DNA of 64,000 nt from Candidatus Saccharibacteria bacterium UBA1050 (GTDB lineage: Bacteria; Patescibacteriota; Saccharimonadia; Saccharimonadales; Saccharimonadaceae): the NCBI GenBank assembly GCA_002316545.1, contig DCDR01000001.1, positions 62,001 through 126,000 of the forward strand, written 5' to 3'. Below the pieces are notes generated by a model, which made no database searches, was not told where the DNA came from, and saw only the letters and a program-made list of their open reading frames with translations. This document shows, piece by piece, positions 42,877 to 51,167 of this stretch (positions are counted from its first letter, which is position 1; every line of letters starts with the position of its first letter). The position numbers were made by a program, and so were the translations under genes.

Positions 42877-43060
42877 ATCGTAAGGGGACGGAACACACAC
42901 ACCGACGCAAAGTCAAAAATTCCGGTCGCACTGACGATGCCAGCGGTTGCGTTGCTCCCGGACTCGTATGAGGAACCCGGGGGCACGCACCGCTGCGAAC
43001 CACCATCAAAACGAACACACTAAAAATACGCACCCGCAAACTATCGCGGGTGCGTATTAT
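42877..43060 (+). ncRNA. Candidate ncRNA of about 180 nt
   Basis: Non-coding unit between thyA and rplA with a promoter (42842-42870) and a 13-bp perfect-stem terminator (43025-43058). The body forms a long hairpin with AGCGGT/ACCGCT and GCGT/ACGC outer arms, CCCGG/CCGGG, and an apical CTC-GTAT-GAG. A second hairpin near the 5' end pairs GACGGAA with TTCCGGTC (one bulge). The length would suit 6S RNA, but no canonical open bubble can be claimed by eye. No small ORF with a ribosome binding site is present. Confidence 0.5.
43025..43058. terminator. 13-bp perfect-stem terminator
   Basis: AATACGCACCCGC (43025-43037) and GCGGGTGCGTATT (43046-43058), 8-nt loop, followed by ATTTTG on the plus strand and ATTTTTAG on the minus strand, so it may act both ways. 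Confidence 0.85.
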
Positions 43061-43065
43061 TTTGT

Positions 43066-43215
43066 TATACTTGCCTGTAAGCTGCGGGAGCGAGGAATTT
43101 TCAGGCGGTAGAGCGTCTGAGCTTCGCATAAGAGCCGGGTTCGGCTCGGCGATGACTGGTACTCGCTCTCGTAGCTACCAACTCCCGGTGAGCGCCCACG
43201 CGCTCCCGGGACATT
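43066..43215 (+). ncRNA. Second small structured transcript candidate
   Basis: TATACT at 43066-43071 precedes a GC-rich stretch ending in a strong hairpin: CCCGG-t-GAGCGC (43184-43195), loop CCAC, GCGCTC-CCGGG (43200-43210). Inside, GCGGTAGAGCGTCTGAGC and GGGTTCGGCTC look tRNA-like, but D and anticodon stems do not pair properly and there is no CCA, so it is not a functional tRNA by eye. It might also be the rplA terminator region read on the minus strand. Confidence 0.3.
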
Positions 43216-43226
43216 CTGTTTATAGA

Positions 43227-44201
43227 CTAGTTAACGACGTTTTCAACCTTGATGCCAGGACCCATTGTGGTGCTAACGCTGGTTGTTTTAACGTATGCAG
43301 ACTTAAGACTTGATGGCTTCTGTGACTGTAGGCTGTCGAAAAATGCCTTAGCATTGTCGGCTAGTTTAGCTGCACCAAAGCTTACCTTACCAATAGCTAG
43401 GTGTACGATGGCTTGCTTGTCGACACGGTATTCAACCTTACCAGCCTTGGCTTCGGTTACTGCCTTGGCAACATCGGTGGCAACAGTACCAGCCTTAGGG
43501 TTTGGCATAAGTCCACGAGGACCAAGCAAACGAGCATATTTACCAAGCTTTGGCATATACTGTGGAGTTGCTACGAGGATGTCAAAGTTTAGCTCTTCTT
43601 TGTCGAGCTGCTTTAGGAAATCTTCGTCACCAACTACATCTGCACCAGCTTTTTTAGCAGCAGCGTGGTCTGGATCTGGAGCAAACACGGCAACGCGCAC
43701 TGTTTTACCTGTTCCGTGAGGCAAGCTTACTGTTGCGCGGATGTTTTGATCTGCCTGACGGGGGTCTACACCGAGGCGTACATGCACTTCAACGCTTGCG
43801 TCAAACTTTGCAGGGTTGGTCTTTACGGCTAATTCAAGTGCCTCTGCAAGGCTGTATACCTTATCTTTTTCAAGCTGTTTCGCAACTTCTTGGTACTTTT
43901 TACCGCGGCGTTCGATAAGTGGTCGAGTAACTGGCTTCGGGCCTTTCTTTACGTGAGCAGTGGTTTCTTCAGACTTTGGAGTGGTGTCGCCAGCTTCTTT
44001 ACGAGCTTCTTTTTCAGCTTTTTCGTCAGCTTCTTTCAACGCTTTTTCAGAGCGCTTGCCTGCTTTTGCAGTGTGAGCTTCACGAACTTCGTGGTGTTCT
44101 GCTCCAGCAATTGCCGCCTCAATCTCGGCGATAGTGTTTTTTTCGCTCACTTCGAGCTTTAGTTCTTTTGCTTTCTCAAGCAATTCGGCTTTTTTAGCCA
44201 T
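43227..44201 (-). CDS. rplA: Ribosomal protein L1 with long N-terminal extension
   Basis: L1 stalk protein, also a translational repressor of its own operon. 324 residues, about 90 more than usual. The core runs from about residue 90 (RGKKYQEVAKQLEKDKVYSL) to the end, with GPRGLMPNPKAGTV. The extension starts with a helix-extended-helix/SAP-like segment (KKAELLEKAKELKLEVSEKN) and continues with a Lys/Glu/Ala-rich charged helix. The frame is open to 44228; I start at ATG 44201 (MAKKAELLEKAKE). Separated from rplK by otsAB. Confidence 0.94.
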   Translation of the reverse strand: MAKKAELLEKAKELKLEVSEKNTIAEIEAAIAGAEHHEVREAHTAKAGKRSEKALKEADEKAEKEARKEAGDTTPKSEETTAHVKKGPKPVTRPLIERRGKKYQEVAKQLEKDKVYSLAEALELAVKTNPAKFDASVEVHVRLGVDPRQADQNIRATVSLPHGTGKTVRVAVFAPDPDHAAAKKAGADVVGDEDFLKQLDKEELNFDILVATPQYMPKLGKYARLLGPRGLMPNPKAGTVATDVAKAVTEAKAGKVEYRVDKQAIVHLAIGKVSFGAAKLADNAKAFFDSLQSQKPSSLKSAYVKTTSVSTTMGPGIKVENVVN

Positions 44202-44339
44202 GAGGGTATGATCCTTTCTGTGGTACAAACGCTAGTATCTACTAGCTCCCATCATTGATATGTATACTTTCATTATACTACAAAACCCTAATTTTGTACA
44301 GTTTAGTATATCGAGGAACAGGCGTATACTAGTAACAGA

Positions 44340-46517
44340 ATGAGTTCACACACGTTAGTGGTGGTGTCTAATCGTCTGCCAATTTCGGTACGTCGTGTTG
44401 ATGGCGAGCTGGTGTTTGAGTCTAGTAGTGGCGGGCTTGCTACAGCAATGTCGTCACTTGCTGATGAAGATCGTGTGTGGGTTGGATGGCCGGGTATTCC
44501 AGCTGAAACATTAACCGCTGCTGAAAAATCACATATCGCAAAAGAGTTTGCAAAGCACGGCTATTACCCTGTTCATCTTACGACCGAGCAGGTCGAGCTA
44601 TTTTACGAGGGGTATGCCAATGACACGCTCTGGCCACTATTTCACTACTTTCAGGCTCATGCCAAGCATAAACGCGAGTACTGGCGAGCGTATCAAGTAG
44701 TAAACCAACGTTTTGCCGATGCAGTTGCGCGCGTAGCTCGTAGTGACGCCACGGTATGGGTGCACGACTATCATCTCCTGCTGTTGCCTGCGATGCTTCG
44801 CAAAAAAATGCCGCAGCTTTCGATAGGTTTTTTCCTGCACGTACCCTTTCCGTCGTTTGAAATTTTTCGCTTGCTTCCTGAGCGTGATGAAATTTTGCGG
44901 GGGCTCTTGGGCGCGGATTTGCTTGGGTTTCATGTGTATGACTACGCCAGGCACTTTTTAAGTAGCTGCTTGCGGCTTCTCGGCATGCAAAATCACCATG
45001 GTTCACTAGAGTATGCTGGGCGACGCGTGAAGGTTGATGCGTATCCGATAGGAATTGATTTCAAGAAGTTTACGGAAAGTATTCGACAACCTGATGCTCA
45101 AGAAGCGCTTGAGGCCTTGAATGAGGCATATGAAGATCAGAAAGTGATTATTTCGATAGACAGACTTGACTACTCGAAAGGCATTGAACAGCGACTAGAA
45201 GGCTTTTCGAGCTTTCTCGAAAATAACCCGAAATACCTGGGCAATGTGCGGCTTGTGATGGTTGCTGTGCCTTCCAGAACAGAGGTAGAAACCTACCAAG
45301 ACCTGCGCGACCATATAGAGCTAATGGTGAGCCGTATCAACGGTACGTTCGGGACTACCGAGTGGGCACCAATCTCGTACCAATTTCAAAACCTTCCGTT
45401 TGCCGAGATACTAGCTTTGTATAACCGAGCTGATGTTGCTCTCGTGACACCACTTCGAGATGGTATGAATCTTGTGGCGAAAGAATTCGTGGCTGCAAAG
45501 TGTAAGCAACCTGGTGTATTGATACTTAGCGAAATGGCGGGAGCAATAGACGAATTACCGGAGGCGCTCAGTATCAACCCGAATGATGCAAAGTCTATCG
45601 AGAAGGCTTTAGTAAAAGCGCTTTCGATGTCTAAACTAGAACAGCGTAAACGGCTTGAAGCCATGCAAAAGCGTATTGCTGAATACACCGTAAGTGAGTG
45701 GAGCGCCGACTTCTTAAGTGATTTGCATGAAATACGCGAGGAAAGTGCTTCTACTCAGCGAAAACTGCTTACGATTGACCAAATAGATACGATTCGAAAA
45801 CGGTTTACTTTGGCAAAAAAGCCGCTCGTGGTGCTCGACTATGATGGAACACTGCAAACGTTTAAATCTAGCCCGTCTACTACACTAGCTCGGCCTTCGG
45901 CAGACTTGATGCGACTACTTAAAACATTGCGCAAGCATGCCAACCTGGCCATTGTAAGCGGTCGTAAACAGAGCAGTCTTGACACGTGGTTTCGCGGAAC
46001 CGACTTTATTCTCGTTGCTGAACATGGTGCTTGGGTAAAAACTGACGGTGCCTGGAAAAATACAGCGGGCTCTTTTGAATCCGCTAAAGCCTTAGCGCTC
46101 CCTCTTTTCCAAAAATACAGTTCGCGCACACCGGGTTCTTTAATAGAGGAAAAGGACTATGCCTTAGTGTGGCATTACCGTATGGTTCCACCGGATTTAG
46201 CCTATGTTCGACTGTCAAATTTAAAACACGAACTTGAAAGCGAGCTGAATGAAGATGAAGTGGGTATTCATAGCGGCAACAAAATTTTAGAAATTAAGCC
46301 AAAACACGTGCATAAAGGCAGAGTTTTGCGAGATTTAATTCGCGAACTTGCGCCAGATTTTGTACTAGCGGCTGGCGACGATTATACAGACGAAGATATG
46401 TTTGAAGAGCTGCCACGCGATGGCGTGGGTATCAAGGTAGGTTTTGGCGAAACAAAAGCTCGCTACCAAGTAGCGAGCGTTGAACAGATGATAGCGCTGT
46501 TGCGCAGTCTGTGTTAA
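44340..46517 (+). CDS. Trehalose-6-phosphate synthase/phosphatase fusion
   Basis: Makes trehalose from UDP- or GDP-glucose and glucose-6-phosphate in one polypeptide. Residues about 1-480 are a GT20 (OtsA-type) domain: VVSNRLPISVRR, WVHDYHLLLLPAMLRK, VDAYPIGIDFKKF, DRLDYSKGIEQRL, TPLRDGMNLVAKEF. Residues about 495-725 are a HAD phosphatase (OtsB-type): LVVLDYDGTLQTF and LAAGDDYTDEDMFEEL. TATACT (44325-44330) lies nine bases before the ATG. It sits between rplA and rplK on the opposite strand, a recent-looking insertion into a normally conserved ribosomal pair. Four-base overlap with the end of rplK. Confidence 0.93.
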   Translation: MSSHTLVVVSNRLPISVRRVDGELVFESSSGGLATAMSSLADEDRVWVGWPGIPAETLTAAEKSHIAKEFAKHGYYPVHLTTEQVELFYEGYANDTLWPLFHYFQAHAKHKREYWRAYQVVNQRFADAVARVARSDATVWVHDYHLLLLPAMLRKKMPQLSIGFFLHVPFPSFEIFRLLPERDEILRGLLGADLLGFHVYDYARHFLSSCLRLLGMQNHHGSLEYAGRRVKVDAYPIGIDFKKFTESIRQPDAQEALEALNEAYEDQKVIISIDRLDYSKGIEQRLEGFSSFLENNPKYLGNVRLVMVAVPSRTEVETYQDLRDHIELMVSRINGTFGTTEWAPISYQFQNLPFAEILALYNRADVALVTPLRDGMNLVAKEFVAAKCKQPGVLILSEMAGAIDELPEALSINPNDAKSIEKALVKALSMSKLEQRKRLEAMQKRIAEYTVSEWSADFLSDLHEIREESASTQRKLLTIDQIDTIRKRFTLAKKPLVVLDYDGTLQTFKSSPSTTLARPSADLMRLLKTLRKHANLAIVSGRKQSSLDTWFRGTDFILVAEHGAWVKTDGAWKNTAGSFESAKALALPLFQKYSSRTPGSLIEEKDYALVWHYRMVPPDLAYVRLSNLKHELESELNEDEVGIHSGNKILEIKPKHVHKGRVLRDLIRELAPDFVLAAGDDYTDEDMFEELPRDGVGIKVGFGETKARYQVASVEQMIALLRSLC

Positions 46518-46939
46518 TCGGCGACTTCTACGCCCATTGAGCGAGCAGTACCAGCGATAACTTTAATTCGACCTTCTTCGTCGATTGCGTTTAGCTGGTC
46601 TTTCTTTGCTTCAGCGATTTCAGCTAGTTGAGCTCGAGTAATTTTGCCAACTTTTTCTGCATGTGGCTTGCCACTACCCTTTTTGATGCCAACTTTTTCA
46701 CGAATCATGTCGTCTACTGGCTGGCCAAGGCTCTTCCAGTCGAATGAACGATCTTCGTATACTTTAACGTGAACAATCACGTCTTTGCCCATCAGGTCTT
46801 TGGTTGCATCGTTGAATGGATTGATGAAATCCATCATGTTGAGACCCCATTGACCTAGAATTGAGCCAACAGGAGGGCCAGCGGTAGCACGTCCGGCTGG
46901 AATACGTAACTTCAAGTTACCAATAACTTTTTTTGCCAT
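46514..46939 (-). CDS. rplK: Ribosomal protein L11
   Basis: GTPase-centre protein of the large subunit. 141 residues: LKLRIPAGRATAGPPVGSIL, GQWGLNMMDFINPFNDAT, KVGKITRAQLAEIAEAK, AGTARSMGVEV. The start is preceded by GAAAGG. The 159-base region upstream carries hairpins. Confidence 0.97.
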   Translation of the reverse strand: MAKKVIGNLKLRIPAGRATAGPPVGSILGQWGLNMMDFINPFNDATKDLMGKDVIVHVKVYEDRSFDWKSLGQPVDDMIREKVGIKKGSGKPHAEKVGKITRAQLAEIAEAKKDQLNAIDEEGRIKVIAGTARSMGVEVAD

Positions 46940-47098
46940 CTCTTTAAATTTCCTTTCAGGTAATAAGACAAACCTACGGTTTTTCTCATCGCTCCGGGCA
47001 CTGGCAAAGCCAGCTGCTCGGGCTGCTCTTTTCCCTATCTAAGAGCTTACTGCTAAAATTGTTGAAGCTATTTTGCAGTGCGTAACGCACTAATTGTA
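46940..47098 (-). promoter_or_regulatory. Structured leader of rplK
   Basis: CCGGGCACTGGC and GCCAGcTGCTCGG (about 46994-47020) form a long hairpin with one bulge and one wobble, and a perfect 7-bp dyad AGTGCGT/ACGCACT sits at 47077-47091. On the minus strand the hairpin is followed by GCGATGAGAAA. In many bacteria L1 represses the rplK-rplA mRNA by binding such a leader; here that is only a suggestion. Confidence 0.35.
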
Positions 47099-47374
47099 TC
47101 AGCTTTGAGCTAATTCTTCAAGTGCTAGATGCGCTTCTTCTGGGGTTATATGACCGGCTTCTACCGCCGCGAATATTTCACGTTGTGCTGGTGTTGCCTC
47201 AGTCCATGTGCGTGGTTGACCATCGTAATGTGTGTCGGCTGCATGAGAACCATCGACGAAGTTTCGTTGAGCAGCCATACTTGCTTCTTGAGCGCGTGAT
47301 GCTGCAAGGTCGGCATCAGTCCAGCCCATGTAGATTCCGCGAGTTGCACCACCTTCTGGGAATTGCTCGCTCAT
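47099..47374 (-). CDS. Hypothetical protein in the nusG-rplK interval, 91 residues
   Basis: Not recognised. Soluble, Ala/Glu-rich, starting MSEQFPEGGATRGIYMGWTD and ending with a helical TPEEAHLALEELAQS. It starts two bases after the nusG stop, so it is translationally coupled to nusG, and is followed by rplK. nusG-rplK is usually direct in bacteria, so this is an extra member of a conserved operon. Confidence 0.65.
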   Translation of the reverse strand: MSEQFPEGGATRGIYMGWTDADLAASRAQEASMAAQRNFVDGSHAADTHYDGQPRTWTEATPAQREIFAAVEAGHITPEEAHLALEELAQS

Positions 47375-47376
47375 AA

Positions 47377-47922
47377 CTAAACCTTCTTTACCTGCAAGGC
47401 GTCAAGTTCGACAGGTGTGTCGCGCCCAAACATGCTTACCATTACGCGAATCTTGCCCTTCATAGCGTCGATTTCAGAGATAGCGCCGTCGAAGCCCTTG
47501 AACGGACCGTCGGTGATAGAAACCACTTCGCCTTCAGAGAAGTCAATGTGGTGCTTAGGATCTTCCACGCCCATACGCTTTTTGATTTTGCTAATCTCAG
47601 CGTCAGACACAGGAGTAGGCTCAGTACCACTTCCCACGAAGCCAGTAACGCCAGGAGTGTTTCGCACGATGTACCAGGTTTCGTCGGTCAGTTTCATTTC
47701 AACAAGCACGTAGCCTTGGAAAATTTTCTTTTCAACAACTTTACGTTTGCCGTTTTTAATCTCAATTTGCTTTTCTTTTGGCACCATCACATCGAAAATT
47801 TTGTCGGCCATGTCGACGGCGTTTATACGCTGGCGAACACTTTCGGCAACTTTTTCTTCATAGCCACTGTAGGTATGCACGGCGTACCATTGGCGAGTAG
47901 AGTCGTATCGATTTTTTGACAT
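47377..47922 (-). CDS. nusG: Transcription termination/antitermination factor NusG
   Basis: Processivity factor linking RNA polymerase to Rho or ribosomes. 181 residues: N-terminal NGN domain (WYAVHTYSGYEEKVAESVRQ ... VLVEMKLTDETWYIVRNTPG ... VTGFVG) and C-terminal KOW domain (EGEVVSITDGPFKGFDGAI). Part of secE-nusG with rplK downstream. Confidence 0.96.
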   Translation of the reverse strand: MSKNRYDSTRQWYAVHTYSGYEEKVAESVRQRINAVDMADKIFDVMVPKEKQIEIKNGKRKVVEKKIFQGYVLVEMKLTDETWYIVRNTPGVTGFVGSGTEPTPVSDAEISKIKKRMGVEDPKHHIDFSEGEVVSITDGPFKGFDGAISEIDAMKGKIRVMVSMFGRDTPVELDALQVKKV

Positions 47923-47933
47923 TTCCTTCTCTC

Positions 47934-48293
47934 TTATTTCAATATTAATTCAAATACGTATTTGTAACCTGCGTCGAGTAGTAAAATAAACACTACGAAA
48001 AACGCAGAGAATGCCAGCACGGCGCCAGTAAGACCCCAGGTGGCTGAGCGACTTGGCCAGTGTACTTGGCGTAGCTCGAACCATGCACCTTTGAAATAGC
48101 CTGTAACCGGAGCGAGTAGTGTACCAACGCGTGTTTGTCGCTTTTGTTTAACGACCTTTACTTTAGCAGTCTTCGCAGGTGCTTTAGCCGACTTTTTTGC
48201 CTTTGAAGGCTTGTCGTCGGATGCGGCGATGCGAGTGACTGTCTCGGTTTTTGACGATGCTTTTTTAGCCACGTGTTGAAATACCTTTCCCAA
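47934..48293 (-). CDS. secE: Preprotein translocase SecE with long basic N-terminus
   Basis: Essential single-helix subunit of the Sec channel. 119 residues: a Lys/Ala-rich N-terminal tail of about 60 residues, then the conserved amphipathic segment WFELRQVHWPSRSATW and one membrane helix (LTGAVLAFSAFFVVFILLL). The tail is longer than in most bacterial SecE. Eleven bases upstream of nusG. Confidence 0.92.
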   Translation of the reverse strand: MGKVFQHVAKKASSKTETVTRIAASDDKPSKAKKSAKAPAKTAKVKVVKQKRQTRVGTLLAPVTGYFKGAWFELRQVHWPSRSATWGLTGAVLAFSAFFVVFILLLDAGYKYVFELILK

Positions 48294-48375
48294 TTAAATA
48301 AATCTGCTTACTGCAGACTGTCAAGTACCACTATAGCTCACCACTGTTGATGAGTCAAGTGGTACAATAGTACTA

Positions 48376-49515
48376 ATGATTATTTTTTGCTTGCTATTGC
48401 TATCGAGTGTAGCCTTGCTATGGGTAGTAGCTAGATTGCTTTGGGGCTTGCAACGATTCAAATTTCGACCTGCATTTACCCCAAATGATGCAGAACTGCC
48501 GACCGTTTCAGTATGTATACCAGCTCGTAATGAAATGCACGCTTTGGCGCAGTGTCTTGAATACGTGCTCTCAAGCGACTATGAAAAGCTAGAGATTTTA
48601 GTGCTCGATGATAGTTCAAAAGACGATACCTCACTGATAATACGCTCGTTTGCTCATGCAGGCGTACGCTTTGTGCCAGGCAAGGCACTACCAGAAGGCT
48701 GGCTCGGTAAAAATCATGCCTATAAAACTTTGGCGGAAGAAGCTAGTGGCGACTACTTGTTGTTTATGGACGTCGATACACTGGTGCAGCCAAAAACGAT
48801 ATCGCAGCTGGTTGGCCAACTTTTGGCCGCAAAAGTATCTATGCTGTCGGTGCTTCCACGGCGTGAAGATACTGCTAGAATGAGCGCGATATTCGGCTCG
48901 ATGCGGTATTTGTGGGATATTTTGCTTGCGTTTAGAGAGACGCCTCCAGCGACAAGCGCGCTCTGGATGATTAAGCGTGAAAATCTACTAGCACTTGATA
49001 AAGGCCTAGATTCGTATGCTGCATCGGTTCGCCCAGAGATGCATATCGCTCGCTACTTACAAAAGTCTAAACAATATTATTACTTGATTGCTTCACATTC
49101 ATTAGGGGTGCGCTACGAAAAGCGCTGGAAATCACAGGTCGCCTCTAGCGAGCGAATGTACTACCCTATGTTTGGCCATACAATCCCCGGGACGCTGTTT
49201 GCAGTGAGTATGCTGTCGCTTCTTTGGCTGCCATTTGCCGTAAGCGGGTACTTGCTCGCGCAAAATGATTCGTTGGCTTGGTTTGCGCTTGCTTTGTGTC
49301 TGGGGCTGTATGTGTGGTTTAGCGCATTTAGTCTTACAGTATATCGCGGCGGTTGGACAGTGTTCCGTATCATAGTGCTGCCGTATCTGCTCTTGCAAGA
49401 GATTACTTTGCTTATCTGGAGCACAGTTAGGCACCTCACAGGTACAGTTACGTGGAAAGATCGCAAAGTACACGCTCAGCCTTTGCATCCAGCGCATTAT
49501 AGTATCGACGAGTAA
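48376..49515 (+). CDS. Family 2 glycosyltransferase, membrane-bound
   Basis: 379 residues: N-terminal helix, GT-A domain with VSVCIPARNEMHALAQCLEY and LVLDDSSKDDTSLI, then FMDVDTLVQP (DxD), and three C-terminal helices. Similar in layout to carotenoid/hydroxyneurosporene or polyprenyl-linked GT2 enzymes. Substrate unknown. TACAAT (48363-48368) lies seven bases before the ATG (leaderless). Divergent from secE. Confidence 0.85.
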   Translation: MIIFCLLLLSSVALLWVVARLLWGLQRFKFRPAFTPNDAELPTVSVCIPARNEMHALAQCLEYVLSSDYEKLEILVLDDSSKDDTSLIIRSFAHAGVRFVPGKALPEGWLGKNHAYKTLAEEASGDYLLFMDVDTLVQPKTISQLVGQLLAAKVSMLSVLPRREDTARMSAIFGSMRYLWDILLAFRETPPATSALWMIKRENLLALDKGLDSYAASVRPEMHIARYLQKSKQYYYLIASHSLGVRYEKRWKSQVASSERMYYPMFGHTIPGTLFAVSMLSLLWLPFAVSGYLLAQNDSLAWFALALCLGLYVWFSAFSLTVYRGGWTVFRIIVLPYLLLQEITLLIWSTVRHLTGTVTWKDRKVHAQPLHPAHYSIDE

Positions 49516-49518
49516 CGT

Positions 49519-51144
49519 CTAGTCTTTTTCAGCATCGAGACTGAAGCTAAAAGTAGATCCGTGGTTTAGTCGGCTCGTTAGGTCGATGTTTGTGCCGAGT
49601 TTACGCGCTAGCTTGCTCGCAACATACAGCCCAAGCCCTGTGCCGCCAGTTTCGCGTGTGCGGTAATCTTCTGAACGGTAAAATTTCTCAAATACTCGCT
49701 TCTGGTCGCTTTTGCTAATGCCAATGCCGGTATCTTTTACTGCAAAATGTACTACGCGACCTCTACGATGGATAGAAAGTGTCACGCTGCCTTCTTTAGT
49801 GTATTTGAGTGCGTTGGTAACAAAGTTTTGCAGTAGTTCATGTAAGTATAGTCGGCTGGCGTTGACGTGTCCTAGTTTCGTGCCCATCTCTAGATCGAAG
49901 TGAAGCTTGCGCTCTTGGCTTTCGGGCAGGTACTCATTGTACAGCTCGTGAGCGAGTTCGGTAACATCAATAGACTCGGTATCGTCTGCAACACCGCGCT
50001 CTGCTCGGGATAATGTACTTAGGTCGTTGATCATTCCGGATAAAAATAATACTTGTTCGTGGGCTTCGGCAATGTTTTTCTCAAAACTGTCCTTCTCTAG
50101 CCTATCACGTTCTAGCATAAGCTGAATATTGCTGAGGAGGCCTTCAGTAACCGCAATAGGCGTACGCAGCTCGTGGCTAACAACGCTAATGAACTCATCG
50201 CGTTCCTCCTCCAGGCTTTTCTTCTTGGTTACATCACGAGCTATAATAATAAACCCGTTTTTACCCTTAGTAGTTTGTTCAGCTTCGAAGGTACTGCGAA
50301 TAGGCGCCAGAGTGAGCTCGATTCGCATCGGGTCATCTACTGAGCCCATGCGCAAAGTATCATCAATAGTGACGGCGTTGGTTCGTTTCAGGCGCTTACT
50401 GATATCTACGCGCTTACCGTCTTCATCATCCAATGCTAGTACTGAGTTGATGTTTTTGCCGTCAAGCATACTATTAGTATCGAGTAGGTTAAGACAAGCA
50501 GCGTTGTATAGCTGCACGACGCCACGATGATCAGTGCTTAGTACGGCATCGGATAGATTGTTCACTATTGTTTGAAGTCGGTTGCGCTCAATTTCTTCAC
50601 GCTGTTTGCTACGCTCAAGCTCGGTACGTTCTTTGGCCCGTAAATAACTGATAGAGACTGCAGCTACCCCAACAAGAACCGTGCCTAGCACATTGAGTAG
50701 CATCATGCGGGCAACGGCGCCGCTGTGGTCATGAAAATCGATGTCAATCAGGCATAAGAGCGCTAGCGTGGTAACGCTAGCTACGAAGCCAGGTACACTT
50801 AAGTACAAGTACGCTAGTAGATACAGCAGCGCCCATCCGGAAAGAAACGCCAGCGAAAATCCAGCCACAAGAGCGATATACATAGCTGCAAAGGCATGGT
50901 TAACCACGAGTCGCGAGAGAAGCAAGAGCCGGTCTGACGTAGGGGTGATGTATTGGATGACCCCAAAGCCTATCCAGCCAAAACTTAACAGCAAAAACGG
51001 CATAATACCGGCAAAATGATCACCCGGAGCTAGATTGAGGGCTACTAATAGTCCGTAGAGGGTCAGAATGACCGGCGCAGCTAAGCCGACTAAACGCCCC
51101 ACGTATAGCGTATGGTTATCTAGTTTTGCCTCACCCAAGTTCAT
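49519..51144 (-). CDS. Orphan sensor histidine kinase with PAS domain
   Basis: 541 residues: about six N-terminal membrane helices (residues 15-170), a coiled coil, a PAS domain (NLSDAVLSTDHRGVVQLYNA), HisKA (FISVVSHELRTPIAVTEGLL), and an ATPase domain (QNFVTNALKYTKEGSVTLSI, KDTGIGISKSD, GTGLGLYVASKLA). No response regulator gene lies next to it. TATAAT lies about ten bases upstream of the start. The many-helix sensor part suggests sensing of a membrane signal. Confidence 0.9.
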   Translation of the reverse strand: MNLGEAKLDNHTLYVGRLVGLAAPVILTLYGLLVALNLAPGDHFAGIMPFLLLSFGWIGFGVIQYITPTSDRLLLLSRLVVNHAFAAMYIALVAGFSLAFLSGWALLYLLAYLYLSVPGFVASVTTLALLCLIDIDFHDHSGAVARMMLLNVLGTVLVGVAAVSISYLRAKERTELERSKQREEIERNRLQTIVNNLSDAVLSTDHRGVVQLYNAACLNLLDTNSMLDGKNINSVLALDDEDGKRVDISKRLKRTNAVTIDDTLRMGSVDDPMRIELTLAPIRSTFEAEQTTKGKNGFIIIARDVTKKKSLEEERDEFISVVSHELRTPIAVTEGLLSNIQLMLERDRLEKDSFEKNIAEAHEQVLFLSGMINDLSTLSRAERGVADDTESIDVTELAHELYNEYLPESQERKLHFDLEMGTKLGHVNASRLYLHELLQNFVTNALKYTKEGSVTLSIHRRGRVVHFAVKDTGIGISKSDQKRVFEKFYRSEDYRTRETGGTGLGLYVASKLARKLGTNIDLTSRLNHGSTFSFSLDAEKD

Positions 51145-51167
51145 ACTGTGTTGTATTATACGTTGTT

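Noticed and set aside
42692..43129. A 145-codon frame upstream of and overlapping thyA
   Set aside because: It overlaps thyA out of frame and crosses a perfect terminator hairpin and GC-rich RNA-like sequence.
43077..43170. A tRNA gene
   Set aside because: D- and T-arm-like words occur, but the D stem and anticodon stem do not pair properly and there is no CCA.
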